DNA of 64,000 bases from Actinomycetospora straminea (GTDB lineage Bacteria > Actinomycetota > Actinomycetes > Mycobacteriales > Pseudonocardiaceae): assembly GCF_028737255.1 (NCBI RefSeq), contig NZ_JAQZAN010000027.1, positions 1-64,000 on the forward strand, given 5' to 3'. Position numbers and translations under genes: made by a program. Each line of letters opens with the position of its first letter. The first letter of the stretch is position 1. Below the pieces are notes generated by a model, which had not been told where the DNA came from, ran no database searches, and saw only the letters and a program-made list of their open reading frames with translations. Below, piece after piece: positions 1-9,322 of the stretch.

Positions 1-60
1 AAACACACCAAACATTCAGCACACTGTTGAGTTCTCAAAGGACAACCACACGCGCTTCTG
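1..60 (-). promoter_or_regulatory. Leader of an rRNA operon (reverse strand, edge of window)
   Basis: Read on the reverse strand this stretch contains CTTTGAGAACTCAACAGTG followed by a GTTTGGTGTG stretch. It is the conserved leader found just upstream of 16S rRNA in actinobacteria, part of the antitermination and RNase III processing region. The 16S gene would start beyond position 1, off the window. No rRNA body sequence is visible here, so the call rests on this motif alone. Confidence 0.65.
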
Positions 61-324
61 CGAGGCCGTTTCCGGCCCGTTTCTTCGCGGTGTCGACCAC
101 CTTACCCGATCCGATCGTGGCCGTTCCCGGGGGGTCCCGGTCGGTCCGTCCGATGATCGGACGCGGTCGGTGCGTGCACCCGAAGGGCTCGGCGCGACCG
201 CGGTCTTCGACTGTACCCGAGGCGCTGGGCCCCGGTCGGCTCCCGGCCGGCCGCTGTCGGCGTCCGTTCCCCGGGTGCGGCGTCAACTGTACGCGACCGT
301 CCGGGCTGACCCGCAACGCGGGGG
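61..324 (-). promoter_or_regulatory. Gene-free region, probably carrying the rRNA promoters
   Basis: These 264 bases lie between the rRNA leader and the stop of the CopD/CtaG gene and hold no credible gene. By position they should contain the rRNA promoters on the reverse strand. A TTGACG hexamer (about 285-280, reverse) and TANNNT-like boxes (215-210 TACAGT; 106-101 TAAGGT) are visible, but I could not match a -35 and -10 at good spacing, so no promoter is fixed. Confidence 0.35.
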
Positions 325-2421
325 TCAGCTCCGGCGTCGCTCCAGGTCAGGCGCCTCGTCCTCCGCCGGCGTGGCGTCGTCGTCGGTCGCCGTCGACGCC
401 GGGCGACCCGTCGTCGCGAGCGAGCGGAGCATCGCGTTGTAGGCCTCGAGGTCGGCGTCGCCGTCGCGGTCGGCCCGGCGGTCCTCGCGCCGCGCGGTGC
501 GCTCGTCGGCCCGCGACCACTGCACCAGCAGCGCGACGAGCACCAGCAGCATCGGCGCCTCGCCCGACGCCCACGCCAGGCCGCCGCCGGTGGTCTGGTC
601 GGCGAGCCGGTCGATCCACGGCATCTCGAGCTGCTGGTAGAAGCCCGAGCCGATCACCGTGTTCGAGCTCATCACCGCGATCCCGAAGAAGGCGTGCAGC
701 GGGATGGCGACGAAGAGCAGGCCGAGGCGGCCGATGGGCGGCAGCGGACGAGGGCTCGGGTCGATGCCGACGATCGGCCAGAAGAAGATCAGGCCGACGA
801 GCAGGAAGTGCAGGTTCATCGCCACGTGCGCCCAGTGAGACGCGAGCGCGACCTCGAACAGGCCCGAGAAGTACAGGACGTAGAAGCTGCCGACGAAGAG
901 CGCGAGGGCGACCAGCGGCTGGGTCAGGACCCGCGCGACCGGCGAGTGCACCGCCGCGAGCACCCACTCGCGCGGTCCCGGCGGCGCGCCCGCGCCCGCG
1001 GGCGGCAGCGCCCGCAGCAGCAGCGTCACCGGCCCGCCGAGGACGAGCAGGATCGGCACCAGCATGTTGAGGATCATGTGCTGGGCCATGTGCACGCTGA
1101 ACACGGCGGGCGCGTACCGGCCGAGGCCCGAGGACGTCGCGACCAGCAGCACGAGGCACGCGGCGAGCCACGCGACCGTGCGCCCGACCGGCCAGTCGTC
1201 CCCGCGACGGCGCAGGCGCCGCACCCCGGCGAGGTAGAGCCCGGCGAGGACGAGCGAGAGCGTGCCGAAGATCAGGTCGAACCGGGCGTCGGTGAGGAGG
1301 CCGGCGGCCGTCAGCGGCTCGTCGATCGGGTAGCCGAGCAGCGCCTCGGTGCGCGTGGGCAGCGGCGCGGGCACCACGGGCGGCGGGGTGCGCCCGAGGG
1401 CCACGGCGACGCCGAAGGTCGCCGCCATGAGCAGCACCTCGAGGCCCGCGAAGCGCACGAGCGCGCCCTGGTCGCCCGCGGCGAGCGCGGGCAGCGTCCG
1501 CCGGCGGTGCCACCACCCGAAGCCGCCGAGCGCGACGAGCGCCAGCACCTTGACGAGCACGAGGGCGCCGTAGGTGCTCGTCACCAGGTCGCCGGGGGTG
1601 ATGCGCACCAGCGCGTTGACGACGCCGGAGATCGCGAGCACGACCCAGCAGACGAGCGCGACCGCGGAGAACCGCCGCGCGGCGAGCGCGGGGTGGCGGC
1701 CCTTCGCGGCGAGGTGCGTGACGAGCGCGGTGAGCCCGCCGACCCACAGCGCCGCGGCGATCACGTGCATCACGAGGCTGTTGCTCGCCACGTCGTGGGC
1801 GCTGCCGCCGGCGGAGTGGCCCGTGAAGGCGAGCGGGAGGAGCCCGGCGAGCGCGACGCCGAGGCCGACCACGGTCGCGCCCCAGCCCAGGACGACGCGG
1901 GTCACGACGAGGGCCACGAGGGCGACCAGCGCGGTGAGCGCCCACGCCGTCGTGGTCTCGATGCCGGTGACCGAGGCGCCGAGGATGCGAATGTCGAGCA
2001 TCTCGGAGACCGGTCGCCCGTAGGCGTCGGCCGCGCTGAGCGGGATCATCAGCAGCGCCGCGGCCGACCACGACGCCGCGGACCACGACGCCACGCGCAC
2101 CGCCCGGTACCCGTCGGCCGACAGCCAGCCCGAGGAGGCTGGTGGCGTGAAGAAGGCCGCGAACAGCAGGAAGCCGACCGTGGCGGCCGCCGCCACCTGG
2201 CTGATCGCCCGGACCACGGGCAGGGCGTAGACGGTGACGGGGCCGGGGTCGGGCAGGCCGAGGCGGGCGAACGTCGCCGCGCCCGACAGCGTGCTCAGCG
2301 CGAGGGCCACCACCGCGGCGACGGCCAGCAGCGGCCCGACCTGCGCGGCGAACAGGCCGCCGGGAGCGGCGCGTGCCGCGGGGGTCGGCGCCTCGGTGGG
2401 CGGCGGGGTCGTGGTGGCCAC
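325..2421 (-). CDS. CopD/CtaG fusion membrane protein (copper uptake / cytochrome oxidase assembly)
   Basis: This is a polytopic membrane protein of 698 residues. The N-terminal half resembles CopD copper-resistance proteins, with many hydrophobic helices. The C-terminal half resembles the CtaG_Cox domain with the His-rich helix FSVHMAQHMILN and the motif HWAHVAMNLHF. Such fusions are common in actinobacteria and are thought to handle copper for cytochrome c oxidase. I chose the GTG at 2421 because the longer reading frame would run into the tRNA-Arg gene. A reverse-strand TACCCT box ends 6 bases before this GTG, which suggests a leaderless transcript. The last residues are charged and Asp/Glu rich. 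Copper specificity is inferred from the family. Confidence 0.88.
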   Translation of the reverse strand: MATTTPPPTEAPTPAARAAPGGLFAAQVGPLLAVAAVVALALSTLSGAATFARLGLPDPGPVTVYALPVVRAISQVAAAATVGFLLFAAFFTPPASSGWLSADGYRAVRVASWSAASWSAAALLMIPLSAADAYGRPVSEMLDIRILGASVTGIETTTAWALTALVALVALVVTRVVLGWGATVVGLGVALAGLLPLAFTGHSAGGSAHDVASNSLVMHVIAAALWVGGLTALVTHLAAKGRHPALAARRFSAVALVCWVVLAISGVVNALVRITPGDLVTSTYGALVLVKVLALVALGGFGWWHRRRTLPALAAGDQGALVRFAGLEVLLMAATFGVAVALGRTPPPVVPAPLPTRTEALLGYPIDEPLTAAGLLTDARFDLIFGTLSLVLAGLYLAGVRRLRRRGDDWPVGRTVAWLAACLVLLVATSSGLGRYAPAVFSVHMAQHMILNMLVPILLVLGGPVTLLLRALPPAGAGAPPGPREWVLAAVHSPVARVLTQPLVALALFVGSFYVLYFSGLFEVALASHWAHVAMNLHFLLVGLIFFWPIVGIDPSPRPLPPIGRLGLLFVAIPLHAFFGIAVMSSNTVIGSGFYQQLEMPWIDRLADQTTGGGLAWASGEAPMLLVLVALLVQWSRADERTARREDRRADRDGDADLEAYNAMLRSLATTGRPASTATDDDATPAEDEAPDLERRRS

Positions 2422-2481
2422 GCGACCAGGGTAGGTCGCCGTCGTGGGGTGCACGTCCGGTCGGGCTACGCTCCCCCGCGA

Positions 2482-2554
2482 GCCCCCGTAGCTCAACGGA
2501 TAGAGCATCGGCCTTCTAATCCGACGGTTGCACGTTCGAGTCGTGCCGGGGGCG
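2482..2554 (+). tRNA. tRNA-Arg (anticodon TCT)
   Basis: A full cloverleaf can be drawn: acceptor stem GCCCCCG/CGGGGGC, D arm GCTCAACGGATAGAGC, anticodon loop CTTCTAA with anticodon TCT, and T arm with TTCGAGT. CCA is not encoded. It sits in the gap upstream of, and divergent from, the CopD/CtaG gene. Confidence 0.95.
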
Positions 2555-2719
2555 CCTCCGCTCGACGAGGGTGTCGAGGCCGTGGGCCCGATCGCCGAGC
2601 AGCCGCCGGCAGAGCGCGGCCTCCCGGTCGTGGGTGAAGAGTTCGCTGGTGTCGGTCATGCGACCACGCTGACGCGACGCCGGCGACCGGGCCAGGGTCC
2701 TTGCCGGAACGGCACAGCC

Positions 2720-3553
2720 TCAAGGGCCGGCCAGGAAGTCGAGGACCTCGCGGGTGAGGCGGTCGGGGTCGTCCTCCATGAGGAAGTGCCCGGCCCCGTC
2801 GACCACGACGAGCTCGGCGCCCGGGATGTCCTTCACCAGCCGCTCGGCGTAGGAGACGGGCTGCCACCGGTCCTCGCGCCCCCACACGATGCGCACGGGC
2901 ACCGCGATCTCGCCGAGCCGGTCGGTGAGCTCCTCGGTCCAGCGCGAGTCGTAGTGGCGGACCTGGTGCTCGAAGAAGGAGGTCCGGCCGATCGGGGTGC
3001 GGTGCGGGGCGAGGAAGGCGCGCAGCTCGTCGCCGGTCATGACGGACTCGTCGGCGACGGTCATCGTGAGCTGGCGGGTCATCATCGCCTCGAAGTCCTC
3101 GGCCGACATGCCCGCGTAGCTCTCGAGGCGGGTCCGGATGATCTCCCGCCAGGTCTCCGACGGCCACGAGTCGTAGCTGACGGTGTCGATGAGCATGAGG
3201 CGCCGGACCGTGCCGGGGTGCAGGACGGCGACGCGCTGGCCGATCGCCCCACCGATGTCGTGGGTGATCAGGGTCGGGCACGTGACGCCGAGCTCGTCGA
3301 GCAGGCTGAGCAGCAGTTCGGTCTGGGCGGCGACCGAGGTGTCGCGGTCGAGCGGGCGCTCGGAGTCGCCGTAGCCGAGGAGGTCGTAGGTGATGACCCG
3401 GTGGCCCGCGGCCTCGATCGCCGGCGCGACGTGCCGCCACTCGTGGGAGTACGAGGGCGTGCCGTGCACGAGCACCACGGGGTCGCCCTCGCCGCGGTCG
3501 CGGTAGGCCAGGCGGACGCCGTCGACGAGGAGGTGTCGGTCGAGGAAGGTCAT
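2720..3553 (-). CDS. Alpha/beta hydrolase with Asp nucleophile (haloalkane dehalogenase or epoxide hydrolase-like)
   Basis: This 277-residue protein has the alpha/beta-hydrolase layout: an oxyanion HGTPS motif near residue 31, a nucleophile elbow THDIGG in which Asp replaces the usual Ser, and a C-terminal GAGHFLMEDDP with the catalytic His. An Asp nucleophile is typical of haloalkane dehalogenases and epoxide hydrolases, so the substrate may be a halide or epoxide, but the family is broad. It is divergent from the TetR gene at 3578, and the two share a palindrome that holds both -10 boxes. Control by that TetR is therefore likely. The ATG lies 12 bases from its TAGACT box. Confidence 0.85.
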   Translation of the reverse strand: MTFLDRHLLVDGVRLAYRDRGEGDPVVLVHGTPSYSHEWRHVAPAIEAAGHRVITYDLLGYGDSERPLDRDTSVAAQTELLLSLLDELGVTCPTLITHDIGGAIGQRVAVLHPGTVRRLMLIDTVSYDSWPSETWREIIRTRLESYAGMSAEDFEAMMTRQLTMTVADESVMTGDELRAFLAPHRTPIGRTSFFEHQVRHYDSRWTEELTDRLGEIAVPVRIVWGREDRWQPVSYAERLVKDIPGAELVVVDGAGHFLMEDDPDRLTREVLDFLAGP

Positions 3554-3557
3554 ACTA

Positions 3558-3573
3558 GGTAGACTAGTCTACC
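3558..3573. promoter_or_regulatory. Palindromic operator and divergent promoter for the hydrolase and TetR genes
   Basis: The 16 bases GGTAGACTAGTCTACC form a perfect palindrome between the two divergent starts. Each strand carries TAGACT, a good -10 box, exactly 12 bases before the respective ATG. The arrangement is symmetrical and would let a TetR dimer block both promoters at once. Confidence 0.75.
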
Positions 3574-3577
3574 CAGC

Positions 3578-4141
3578 ATGAGCGCACGAGGATCTGCCCG
3601 CGCGAAGCTGCTGGACGCGGCGGCGGCGCGCTTCTACGCCCACGGCGTGGCGGGCACGGGCATCGACGTCATCACCGCGGACGCGGGCGTCGCGAAGATG
3701 AGCCTCTACAACAACTTCCGGTCGAAGGCCGAGCTCGTCGCCGCCTACCTCGAGCGACGCCAGCAGGAGTTCCTCGACCTCCACCAGCAGCGGCTCGCCG
3801 CGCTGCCGGCCGACGCGGGCCCCGGCGTCCGCGTGCTCGCGGTCTTCGACGCGTACCTGGAGCACGCCGAGGGCGCCGCCGACTTCCGTGGCTGCGGGCT
3901 GCTCAACGCGGCCGGCGAGCTGCCCGCCGGCGACCCGGGGCGGGCGACCGTGGCGCGGCAGAAGGCCGAGGTCGAGGGGCTGCTGAGGGAGGCGCTGGCG
4001 CCCCGCGAGGACGCCGACGCGCTCGCCGAGCACCTGTCGCTGCTGCTCGAGGGGGCCATGGTCCGCGGCGGGCTCGACGGTGACCCGGACCGCCTGCGCC
4101 GGGCCCGCGCGATGGCGGCGGCGCTGGTCGGGGCGGAGTGA
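3578..4141 (+). CDS. TetR-family transcriptional regulator
   Basis: This 187-residue protein has a TetR N-terminal helix-turn-helix at about residues 25-48 ([20 protein letters not shown], then the usual KAELV). The C-terminal ligand-binding domain is variable. It most likely represses itself and the divergent hydrolase through the palindrome at 3558-3573. The ligand is unknown and could be a substrate of the hydrolase. Start ATG is the first codon after the operator; there is no clear Shine-Dalgarno. Confidence 0.9.
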   Translation: MSARGSARAKLLDAAAARFYAHGVAGTGIDVITADAGVAKMSLYNNFRSKAELVAAYLERRQQEFLDLHQQRLAALPADAGPGVRVLAVFDAYLEHAEGAADFRGCGLLNAAGELPAGDPGRATVARQKAEVEGLLREALAPREDADALAEHLSLLLEGAMVRGGLDGDPDRLRRARAMAAALVGAE

Positions 4142-4190
4142 CGGGAAATCGCGTCGTCGGGAGGATCGGCGAGTCCCTACGGTGCCGCCC

Positions 4191-5375
4191 ATGTCGCGCA
4201 TCCTGTGCGTCGCCCTCGCGGGCCACGGCCACGTCACGCCGATGCTCCCGATCGTCGGCGAGCTCGTGCGACGGGGCCACGACGTCGCCTTCGCGTGCGG
4301 TCCCGAGCACGCCGACGCGGTGACGCGCGGGGGTGCCACATGGGTGGAGCTGCCCGGGCTGCCGCCGTTCGTCCCGCCCGCCGAGGTCGGACCGGACGCA
4401 GTCCTCACCTGGCTGCGCCACTTCTTCGGCGCGCTCGCGCGGACCTATCCGGTGCTGCTCGCCCACGCCCGCGAGCGGCGCCCGGACGTCGTCGTGTACG
4501 ACGCCACCAACTGGCCCGGACGGCTCGCGGCGCACGCGGTGGGCGTGCCGGCGGTGCGGACCGTGCCGAACCTCGCCGAGAACGAGCACTGGCGCGGCAT
4601 CGACCACGCCCTGTTCGCCGGGCTCCACGACCACCCCGAGGCCGCCCGGCTGGGCGAGGACGTCGCCGCGTTCGCCCGCGAGCACGGCGTGGAGCTCGAC
4701 GTGGCCGCGACGCTCGAGGTCGTCGAGGACCTCAACCTCGTCTTCGTCCCCCGCACCTTCCAGCCCGCCGGCGACACCTTCGACGACCGCTTCCTCTTCC
4801 TCGGCCCCGTGGTCGGCGAGCGCGGCGAGGAGCCGTTCGCGCCGCCGGTCGACGACCTCCCGCTGGTCTACGTCTCGCTCGGCTCGATCTTCACCGGCCG
4901 CCCCGACGTCTACCGCGCGTGCCGGGACGCCTTCGCGGACGGGCGGTACGCGGTGCGGATGACGGTCGGTGACGTCGACCCCGCCTCGCTGGGGCCGCTG
5001 CCGGCGACGATGGAGGTGGCGGCCTGGTCCCCGCAGCTCGCGGTGCTGCGGCACGCGGCGGCCTTCGTGACCCACGCCGGCATGAACTCGACGATGGAGG
5101 CGATCCACCACGGCGTGCCGATGGTGGCCCTGCCGCAGATGCCCGAGCAGGTCGTGAACGCCGACCGGGTCGCCGAGCTCGACCTCGGGCGGCGTCTCGC
5201 GCCCGACGGGGTCACCGCCGGAGCGCTGCGGGCCGCGGTGGACGACGTCACGACCAGTGTCACGGTGCGCGCTGCCGTCGCGGCGATGCGGGAGGACGCG
5301 GCGCGGGGCGGCGGAGCCGTGGCCGGCGCGGACGCGATCGTGCACGTCCTGGGCTTGCCCGGATCGTCCGGCTAG
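4191..5375 (+). CDS. MGT-type (family 1) glycosyltransferase
   Basis: This 394-residue GT-B protein starts with [20 protein letters not shown], typical of macrolide/antibiotic glycosyltransferases. Near the C-terminus it has the nucleotide-sugar motif [18 protein letters not shown] followed by [11 protein letters not shown]. It should transfer a sugar from a nucleotide donor to a small hydrophobic acceptor. The ATG at 4191 was chosen because TACGGT (4178-4183) ends 7 bases upstream, as in leaderless genes, and the conserved N-terminus begins there. It follows the TetR gene by 49 bases but seems to have its own promoter. The acceptor is unknown. Confidence 0.88.
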   Translation: MSRILCVALAGHGHVTPMLPIVGELVRRGHDVAFACGPEHADAVTRGGATWVELPGLPPFVPPAEVGPDAVLTWLRHFFGALARTYPVLLAHARERRPDVVVYDATNWPGRLAAHAVGVPAVRTVPNLAENEHWRGIDHALFAGLHDHPEAARLGEDVAAFAREHGVELDVAATLEVVEDLNLVFVPRTFQPAGDTFDDRFLFLGPVVGERGEEPFAPPVDDLPLVYVSLGSIFTGRPDVYRACRDAFADGRYAVRMTVGDVDPASLGPLPATMEVAAWSPQLAVLRHAAAFVTHAGMNSTMEAIHHGVPMVALPQMPEQVVNADRVAELDLGRRLAPDGVTAGALRAAVDDVTTSVTVRAAVAAMREDAARGGGAVAGADAIVHVLGLPGSSG

Positions 5376-5392
5376 CGGTTGGCTCTCCGATC

Positions 5393-5944
5393 GTGCTCGC
5401 CCCGTTCCCCGCCTTCGCCGCGTGGCGGTTCGTCGACGGCGTCGACGGGTTCGAGGTCGTCTACCCCTCCCCCGGCCGCCTGCGCGGGCACACGTCGGCG
5501 GTCGAGGACGGCCTCCCCTACGCGGTGCGCTACGAGATCGTGCTCGACGACGACTGGCACACGCGCTGGGCGCGGGTGTGGACCGACACCCTCGACGGGC
5601 CGCGCGAGGTCGTGCTCGTGTCCGACGGCGCCGGCAGCTGGACGGTCGACGGTGCACCGGCCCCGCACCTCGACGGGCTCGTCGACATCGACATCGAGGC
5701 CTCCGCCTGCACGAACACGCTGCCGGTGCACCGGATGGCGATGCCGGTCGGCGAGGTCGTCACGGCGTCCGCGGTGTACGTCCGCGCGCTGGACCTCGCG
5801 GTGGTGCGCCTCGACCAGACCTACCGCCGGCGCGACGACCACCGGTTCGACTACACCTCCGAGGGCGACTTCACCGCGCTCCTCGTCTACGACGACGCCG
5901 GGCTGGTCGTCGACTACCCGGGGGTCGCGCGCCGCTTCGCGTAG
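5393..5944 (+). CDS. Putative glycolipid-binding protein (DUF1089-type)
   Basis: This 183-residue soluble protein resembles the putative glycolipid-binding family PF06475, including the conserved stretch SACTNTLPVHRM near the middle and many Trp/Tyr/Asp residues in beta-strand-like spacing. Length fits the family (about 180-200). It starts with GTG 17 bases after the glycosyltransferase stop, so the two may be cotranscribed and work on related glycosylated lipids. That functional link is inference. The real start could be a few codons away; no strong ribosome site is seen. Confidence 0.75.
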   Translation: MLAPFPAFAAWRFVDGVDGFEVVYPSPGRLRGHTSAVEDGLPYAVRYEIVLDDDWHTRWARVWTDTLDGPREVVLVSDGAGSWTVDGAPAPHLDGLVDIDIEASACTNTLPVHRMAMPVGEVVTASAVYVRALDLAVVRLDQTYRRRDDHRFDYTSEGDFTALLVYDDAGLVVDYPGVARRFA

Positions 5945-6137
5945 GACGTGCCGGGGCGGCTCGTGCCGCCGTCGACGCCACCGTGCTCCGCGAGTCGGCC
6001 GGTGGCCGGCGCCGCCCGGGTGACGACCGGCCTGGTGCCGCGGCGCGATCCCGCGACACCGACTCACCAGTAGGTCACACTGGCGGACGAATCGGCGCGC
6101 CCGTCTGCGGACGGGGGCGCACCGGAGGCCGAAAGGG

Positions 6138-7565
6138 ATGTCGATGGCGACCATGTCGTTCCGGGACGCGATGTTCCTGCTCGCGGAGTCGAGGGAACGA
6201 CCGACCCACGTCGGGTCGCTGATGCTCTTCGACCGACCCGAGGGCGCCGGGCCGGACTACCTCGCCGACCTGCACCGACGGCTCGTCTCCGGCGACGTCG
6301 AGGTCGCGCCGCTGTTCCGGCGCCGCGCGACCCGGGGGCTGTCCTCGCTGGGCCAGTGGTCCTGGGTGAACGACGACGACGTCGACATCGAGTACCACGT
6401 CCGGCTCTCGGCCCTGCCCCGGCCGGGTCGCATCCGCGAGCTGCTCGAGCTCGTCTCCCGCCTGCACGGCAGCCTGCTCGACCGGCACCGCCCGCTGTGG
6501 GAGTTCCACCTCATCGAGGGCGTGGAGGGCGACCGCTTCGCGGTCTACAGCAAGATCCACCACGCGATGATGGACGGGGTGCGCGCGATGAAGCACCTCG
6601 AGAAGGCGCTCTCCACCGACCCGGAGCGCCGCGACATGCCGCCGTTCTGGGCCGTCGACCCGCGGCCCGGACGGGCCAGCCGTCCGGTGGGCGAGAAGGC
6701 CCCCGCGCCGACGGGGTGGCTCGGGTCCGCGCGCGAGTACGTCGGCGGGGCGCTGCGCACGGCGGGCACGCTCGCCGATGGCGTTGGGCAGTCGCTGAAC
6801 GTGGGACCGGCGCTGCTGTCCTCGGCCTACCGCGGACTCGTCGAGCACGACCTCGCGCTCCCGTTCGAGGCGCCGCCGACCATGCTCAACGTCCCGATCA
6901 CCGGCGCCCGCCGGTTCGCCGCGGAGTCGTGGCCGCTCAAGCGCATCCAGCGGGTGCGCGAGCGCACCGGCACCACGGTCAACGACGTCATGCTCGCGAT
7001 GAGCGCGGGTGCCCTGCGGCACTACCTCGCCGACCACGGCGGGCTGCCCGACAAGCCGCTGGTGGCCGCGCTGCCCGTCGCCCTCGAGGACTCGGGGTCG
7101 GGCAACGCGCTGGGCGCGATCCTCGTCAACCTCGCGACGAACGAGCCCGACCCGGCCGAGCGCCTGCGGAAGATCCGCCAGTCGGGGCTGGCGGCGAAGC
7201 AGAACCTGCAGGGGCGCGACCCGATGACGATCGCCGCGCTGTCCGCGGTCGTCGCCGCCCCGATCGGCCTCGGCCTGGTCCCGGGCTCGTCGGCGGTCAA
7301 CCAGGGCTTCAACCTGATCATCTCCAACGTGCCGGGACCGAAGGACCCGCTGTACTGGGAGGGCGCGAAGCTCAGCGGGATCTACCCGATCTCGGTGCCG
7401 CTCGACGGCCAGGCCCTCAACATCACGGTCATGTCCTACGCCGACTCCATGGAGATCGGCATCACGGGCGACCGGCGGGCCGTCCCGCACCTGCAGCACC
7501 TGCTCGGCCACCTCGAGGACGCGCTGGTCGAGCTCGAGGCGGTCGCGGACGCCGCCGACCGCTGA
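6138..7565 (+). CDS. Wax ester synthase / diacylglycerol acyltransferase (WS/DGAT)
   Basis: This 475-residue acyltransferase joins acyl-CoA to fatty alcohols or diacylglycerol to make wax esters or triacylglycerol. It carries the catalytic HHAMMDG at residues 141-147, the PLWEFHLIEG motif at 119-128, and the C-terminal NVPGP motif of the family. GGAGG at 6124-6128 lies 9 bases before the ATG; the in-frame ATG at 6144 is an alternative start. Its stop abuts the stop of the convergent kinase gene with no gap (TGATCA). The fatty-acyl reductase at 50448 could supply the alcohol substrate. Confidence 0.93.
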   Translation: MSMATMSFRDAMFLLAESRERPTHVGSLMLFDRPEGAGPDYLADLHRRLVSGDVEVAPLFRRRATRGLSSLGQWSWVNDDDVDIEYHVRLSALPRPGRIRELLELVSRLHGSLLDRHRPLWEFHLIEGVEGDRFAVYSKIHHAMMDGVRAMKHLEKALSTDPERRDMPPFWAVDPRPGRASRPVGEKAPAPTGWLGSAREYVGGALRTAGTLADGVGQSLNVGPALLSSAYRGLVEHDLALPFEAPPTMLNVPITGARRFAAESWPLKRIQRVRERTGTTVNDVMLAMSAGALRHYLADHGGLPDKPLVAALPVALEDSGSGNALGAILVNLATNEPDPAERLRKIRQSGLAAKQNLQGRDPMTIAALSAVVAAPIGLGLVPGSSAVNQGFNLIISNVPGPKDPLYWEGAKLSGIYPISVPLDGQALNITVMSYADSMEIGITGDRRAVPHLQHLLGHLEDALVELEAVADAADR

Positions 7566-9038
7566 TCACAGCCGGTCGATCACGGGGCCCAGCACGTCGT
7601 GCGCCCGCTCGAACAGGGGCAGGCGCGCGGCGTGCACCCGGGCGTCGGGGCCCGGGTGCCGGGTCTCGCCGAGCGGGATGCGCTCGGCGACGTCGACGAG
7701 CGCGTCGGGGCCGGGCGGGAGCAGGCCGACGCCCTGCATCCCGAGCAGCGCGGCGCCGAAGGCCGAGCCCTGGTCGACGGTCGGGAAGCCGACGGGCAGG
7801 TCGAGGGCGTCGGTGAGCAGACGCCGCCACAGCGTGCTGCGCGCGAAGCCGCCGGTGGCGCGCACCTCGTCGACCTCGAACCCGGCCTCGCGCATCGAGT
7901 CGAGCACGAGGCGCAGCTGCAGGCACACGCCCTCGAGCAGGGCCCGCACGACGTGGCCGGGCGTGTGCCGCCGGTGCAGCCCCACGAGCGCGCCGGCGCC
8001 GCCGACGTCCCAGTGCGGAGCGCGTTCGGGCAGCAGGTGGGGCAGGGCGAGCAGGCCGTCCGCGCCCGCCGGCACCTCCGCCGCGGCGGCGAGGAGGTCG
8101 TCGACGTCCCTGCCGAACGTCTCCCGGGCCCAGTCGAGGACCAGCCCGCCGTTGGTGACGGCCCCGCCGACCACCCAGCGGCCGTCGGTGAGGTCGTAGC
8201 AGAACACGCGACCGCGGGGGTCGACGGCGGGCCGCTCGACGGTGACGCGCAGGGCGCCGCTGGTGCCGATCGAGCACGCCGCGACGCCGGGACGCACGGC
8301 GCCGACCCCGAGGTTGGCCAGAGGCCCGTCCGCGCCGCCCGCGACCATCGGCACGCCGGTGGGCAGGCCCCAGCCGGTCTCGCGCAGCCGCCCGACGACG
8401 GTGGTCGGCGCGACCGGCTCGCCCAGGACGGCGGGGGTGATGCCCGCGATCCCCAGGGCCTCGGGGTCCCAGGTGCCGGCGGCGACGTCGAGGAGCCCGC
8501 TGCCCGAGGCGCAGGAGGTGTCGGCGACCCGGGCGCCGGCGGCGCGGGCGAGCACGAGCTCCTTGATGCCGCCCCAGGTGTGCGCGGCGGCGTGCAGGCT
8601 CGGGCGGGCGCGGCGCAGCCAGGCGAGCTTGACCAGCGGGCTCATCGGGTGCACGGGCGTCCCGGTGCGGCGGTGCAGGTCCAGGGCGCCGTCGCGGGCC
8701 CGCAGCTCGCGGGCGACGTCGCTCGCGCGGCTGTCGGCCCAGGTGATGAGGGGCCCGATCGGGTCGCCGCGGTCGTCGAGGGCGAGCAGCCCGTGCATCG
8801 CCGAGCTGAACGACAGCGCCGCCACCCGCGCGGGGTCGAGGCCGGCGAGGGCGTCGCGGACCGCGTCGCCGACGGCCTCGTAGACCGCCTCGGGGTCCTG
8901 GACGGCGGCGCCCGGTTCGGGCTCGTCGAGGTGGTGGGGCGCCTCGCCGCTGCCGTGCTCGGCGCCGTCGGCCGAGAACGCGACGGCCTTCGTGGCCGTG
9001 GTGCCGATGTCGACGCCGAGGACGAGGTCGGGGGTCAC
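7566..9038 (-). CDS. FGGY-family carbohydrate kinase, gluconokinase-like
   Basis: This 490-residue ATP-dependent sugar kinase opens with LVLGVDIGTTATKAVAF, the FGGY phosphate-1 motif. It has GGADGPLANLGVGA and CSIGTSGAL in the hinge and second phosphate region, and LPHLLPERAPHW, typical of gluconate kinases of this family. The probable product is 6-phosphogluconate, although xylulokinase-like activity cannot be excluded. I chose the GTG at 9038 because it places the conserved N-terminus directly at the start; an ATG 36 bases upstream is possible. It is convergent with the WS/DGAT gene. Confidence 0.82.
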   Translation of the reverse strand: MTPDLVLGVDIGTTATKAVAFSADGAEHGSGEAPHHLDEPEPGAAVQDPEAVYEAVGDAVRDALAGLDPARVAALSFSSAMHGLLALDDRGDPIGPLITWADSRASDVARELRARDGALDLHRRTGTPVHPMSPLVKLAWLRRARPSLHAAAHTWGGIKELVLARAAGARVADTSCASGSGLLDVAAGTWDPEALGIAGITPAVLGEPVAPTTVVGRLRETGWGLPTGVPMVAGGADGPLANLGVGAVRPGVAACSIGTSGALRVTVERPAVDPRGRVFCYDLTDGRWVVGGAVTNGGLVLDWARETFGRDVDDLLAAAAEVPAGADGLLALPHLLPERAPHWDVGGAGALVGLHRRHTPGHVVRALLEGVCLQLRLVLDSMREAGFEVDEVRATGGFARSTLWRRLLTDALDLPVGFPTVDQGSAFGAALLGMQGVGLLPPGPDALVDVAERIPLGETRHPGPDARVHAARLPLFERAHDVLGPVIDRL

Positions 9039-9177
9039 GGGGCCGCCACGGGCCGGGTGTCGCTCGCCGTCCACACGCCCGGCCCTGTTCCCCGCGGGGA
9101 CGACGGCCCGAACCTGCCCGGAGTGTCCGTCGTGCCCCGACCTGCGTGCCCACGGACCCCGACCTAGGCTGCTCCGC

Positions 9178-9273
9178 GGAGGCGTCAGGGTTCCTGGTGG
9201 GCCCCGCGGTCTTCAACACCGTAGTGGCCGAGCATCTCGGCCAGGCGGGTTCGATTCCCGTCCGCCTCCGCCA
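9178..9273 (+). tRNA. selC: tRNA-Sec (selenocysteine, anticodon TCA)
   Basis: This is a long tRNA of 93 bases plus an encoded CCA (9271-9273). The anticodon loop CTTCAAC (9211-9217) carries TCA, which reads UGA. The acceptor arm GGAGGCG pairs with CGCCTCC, the variable arm is long (GGCCGAGCATCTCGGCC), and the T arm holds TTCGATT. These are hallmarks of tRNA-Sec. A TAGGCT -10 box at 9165-9170 ends 7 bases before the gene. It lies directly upstream of a formate dehydrogenase with an in-frame UGA. Confidence 0.96.
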
Positions 9274-9322
9274 ATCGACACAGCCACACCACCACCTCTC
9301 CTCGACCCCAGGGGGCCAACAC

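Noticed and set aside
694-2637. A 647-residue open frame opposite the CopD/CtaG gene
   Set aside because: Extremely Arg/Glu/Gln/Asp-rich with no motif, overlapping tRNA-Arg; antisense shadow.
2516-2659. A 47-residue reverse-strand frame starting MTDTSELF
   Set aside because: Its C-terminal third is antisense to tRNA-Arg and no promoter or homology is evident. The N-terminal part looks mildly protein-like, so it may be a remnant, but support is too weak.
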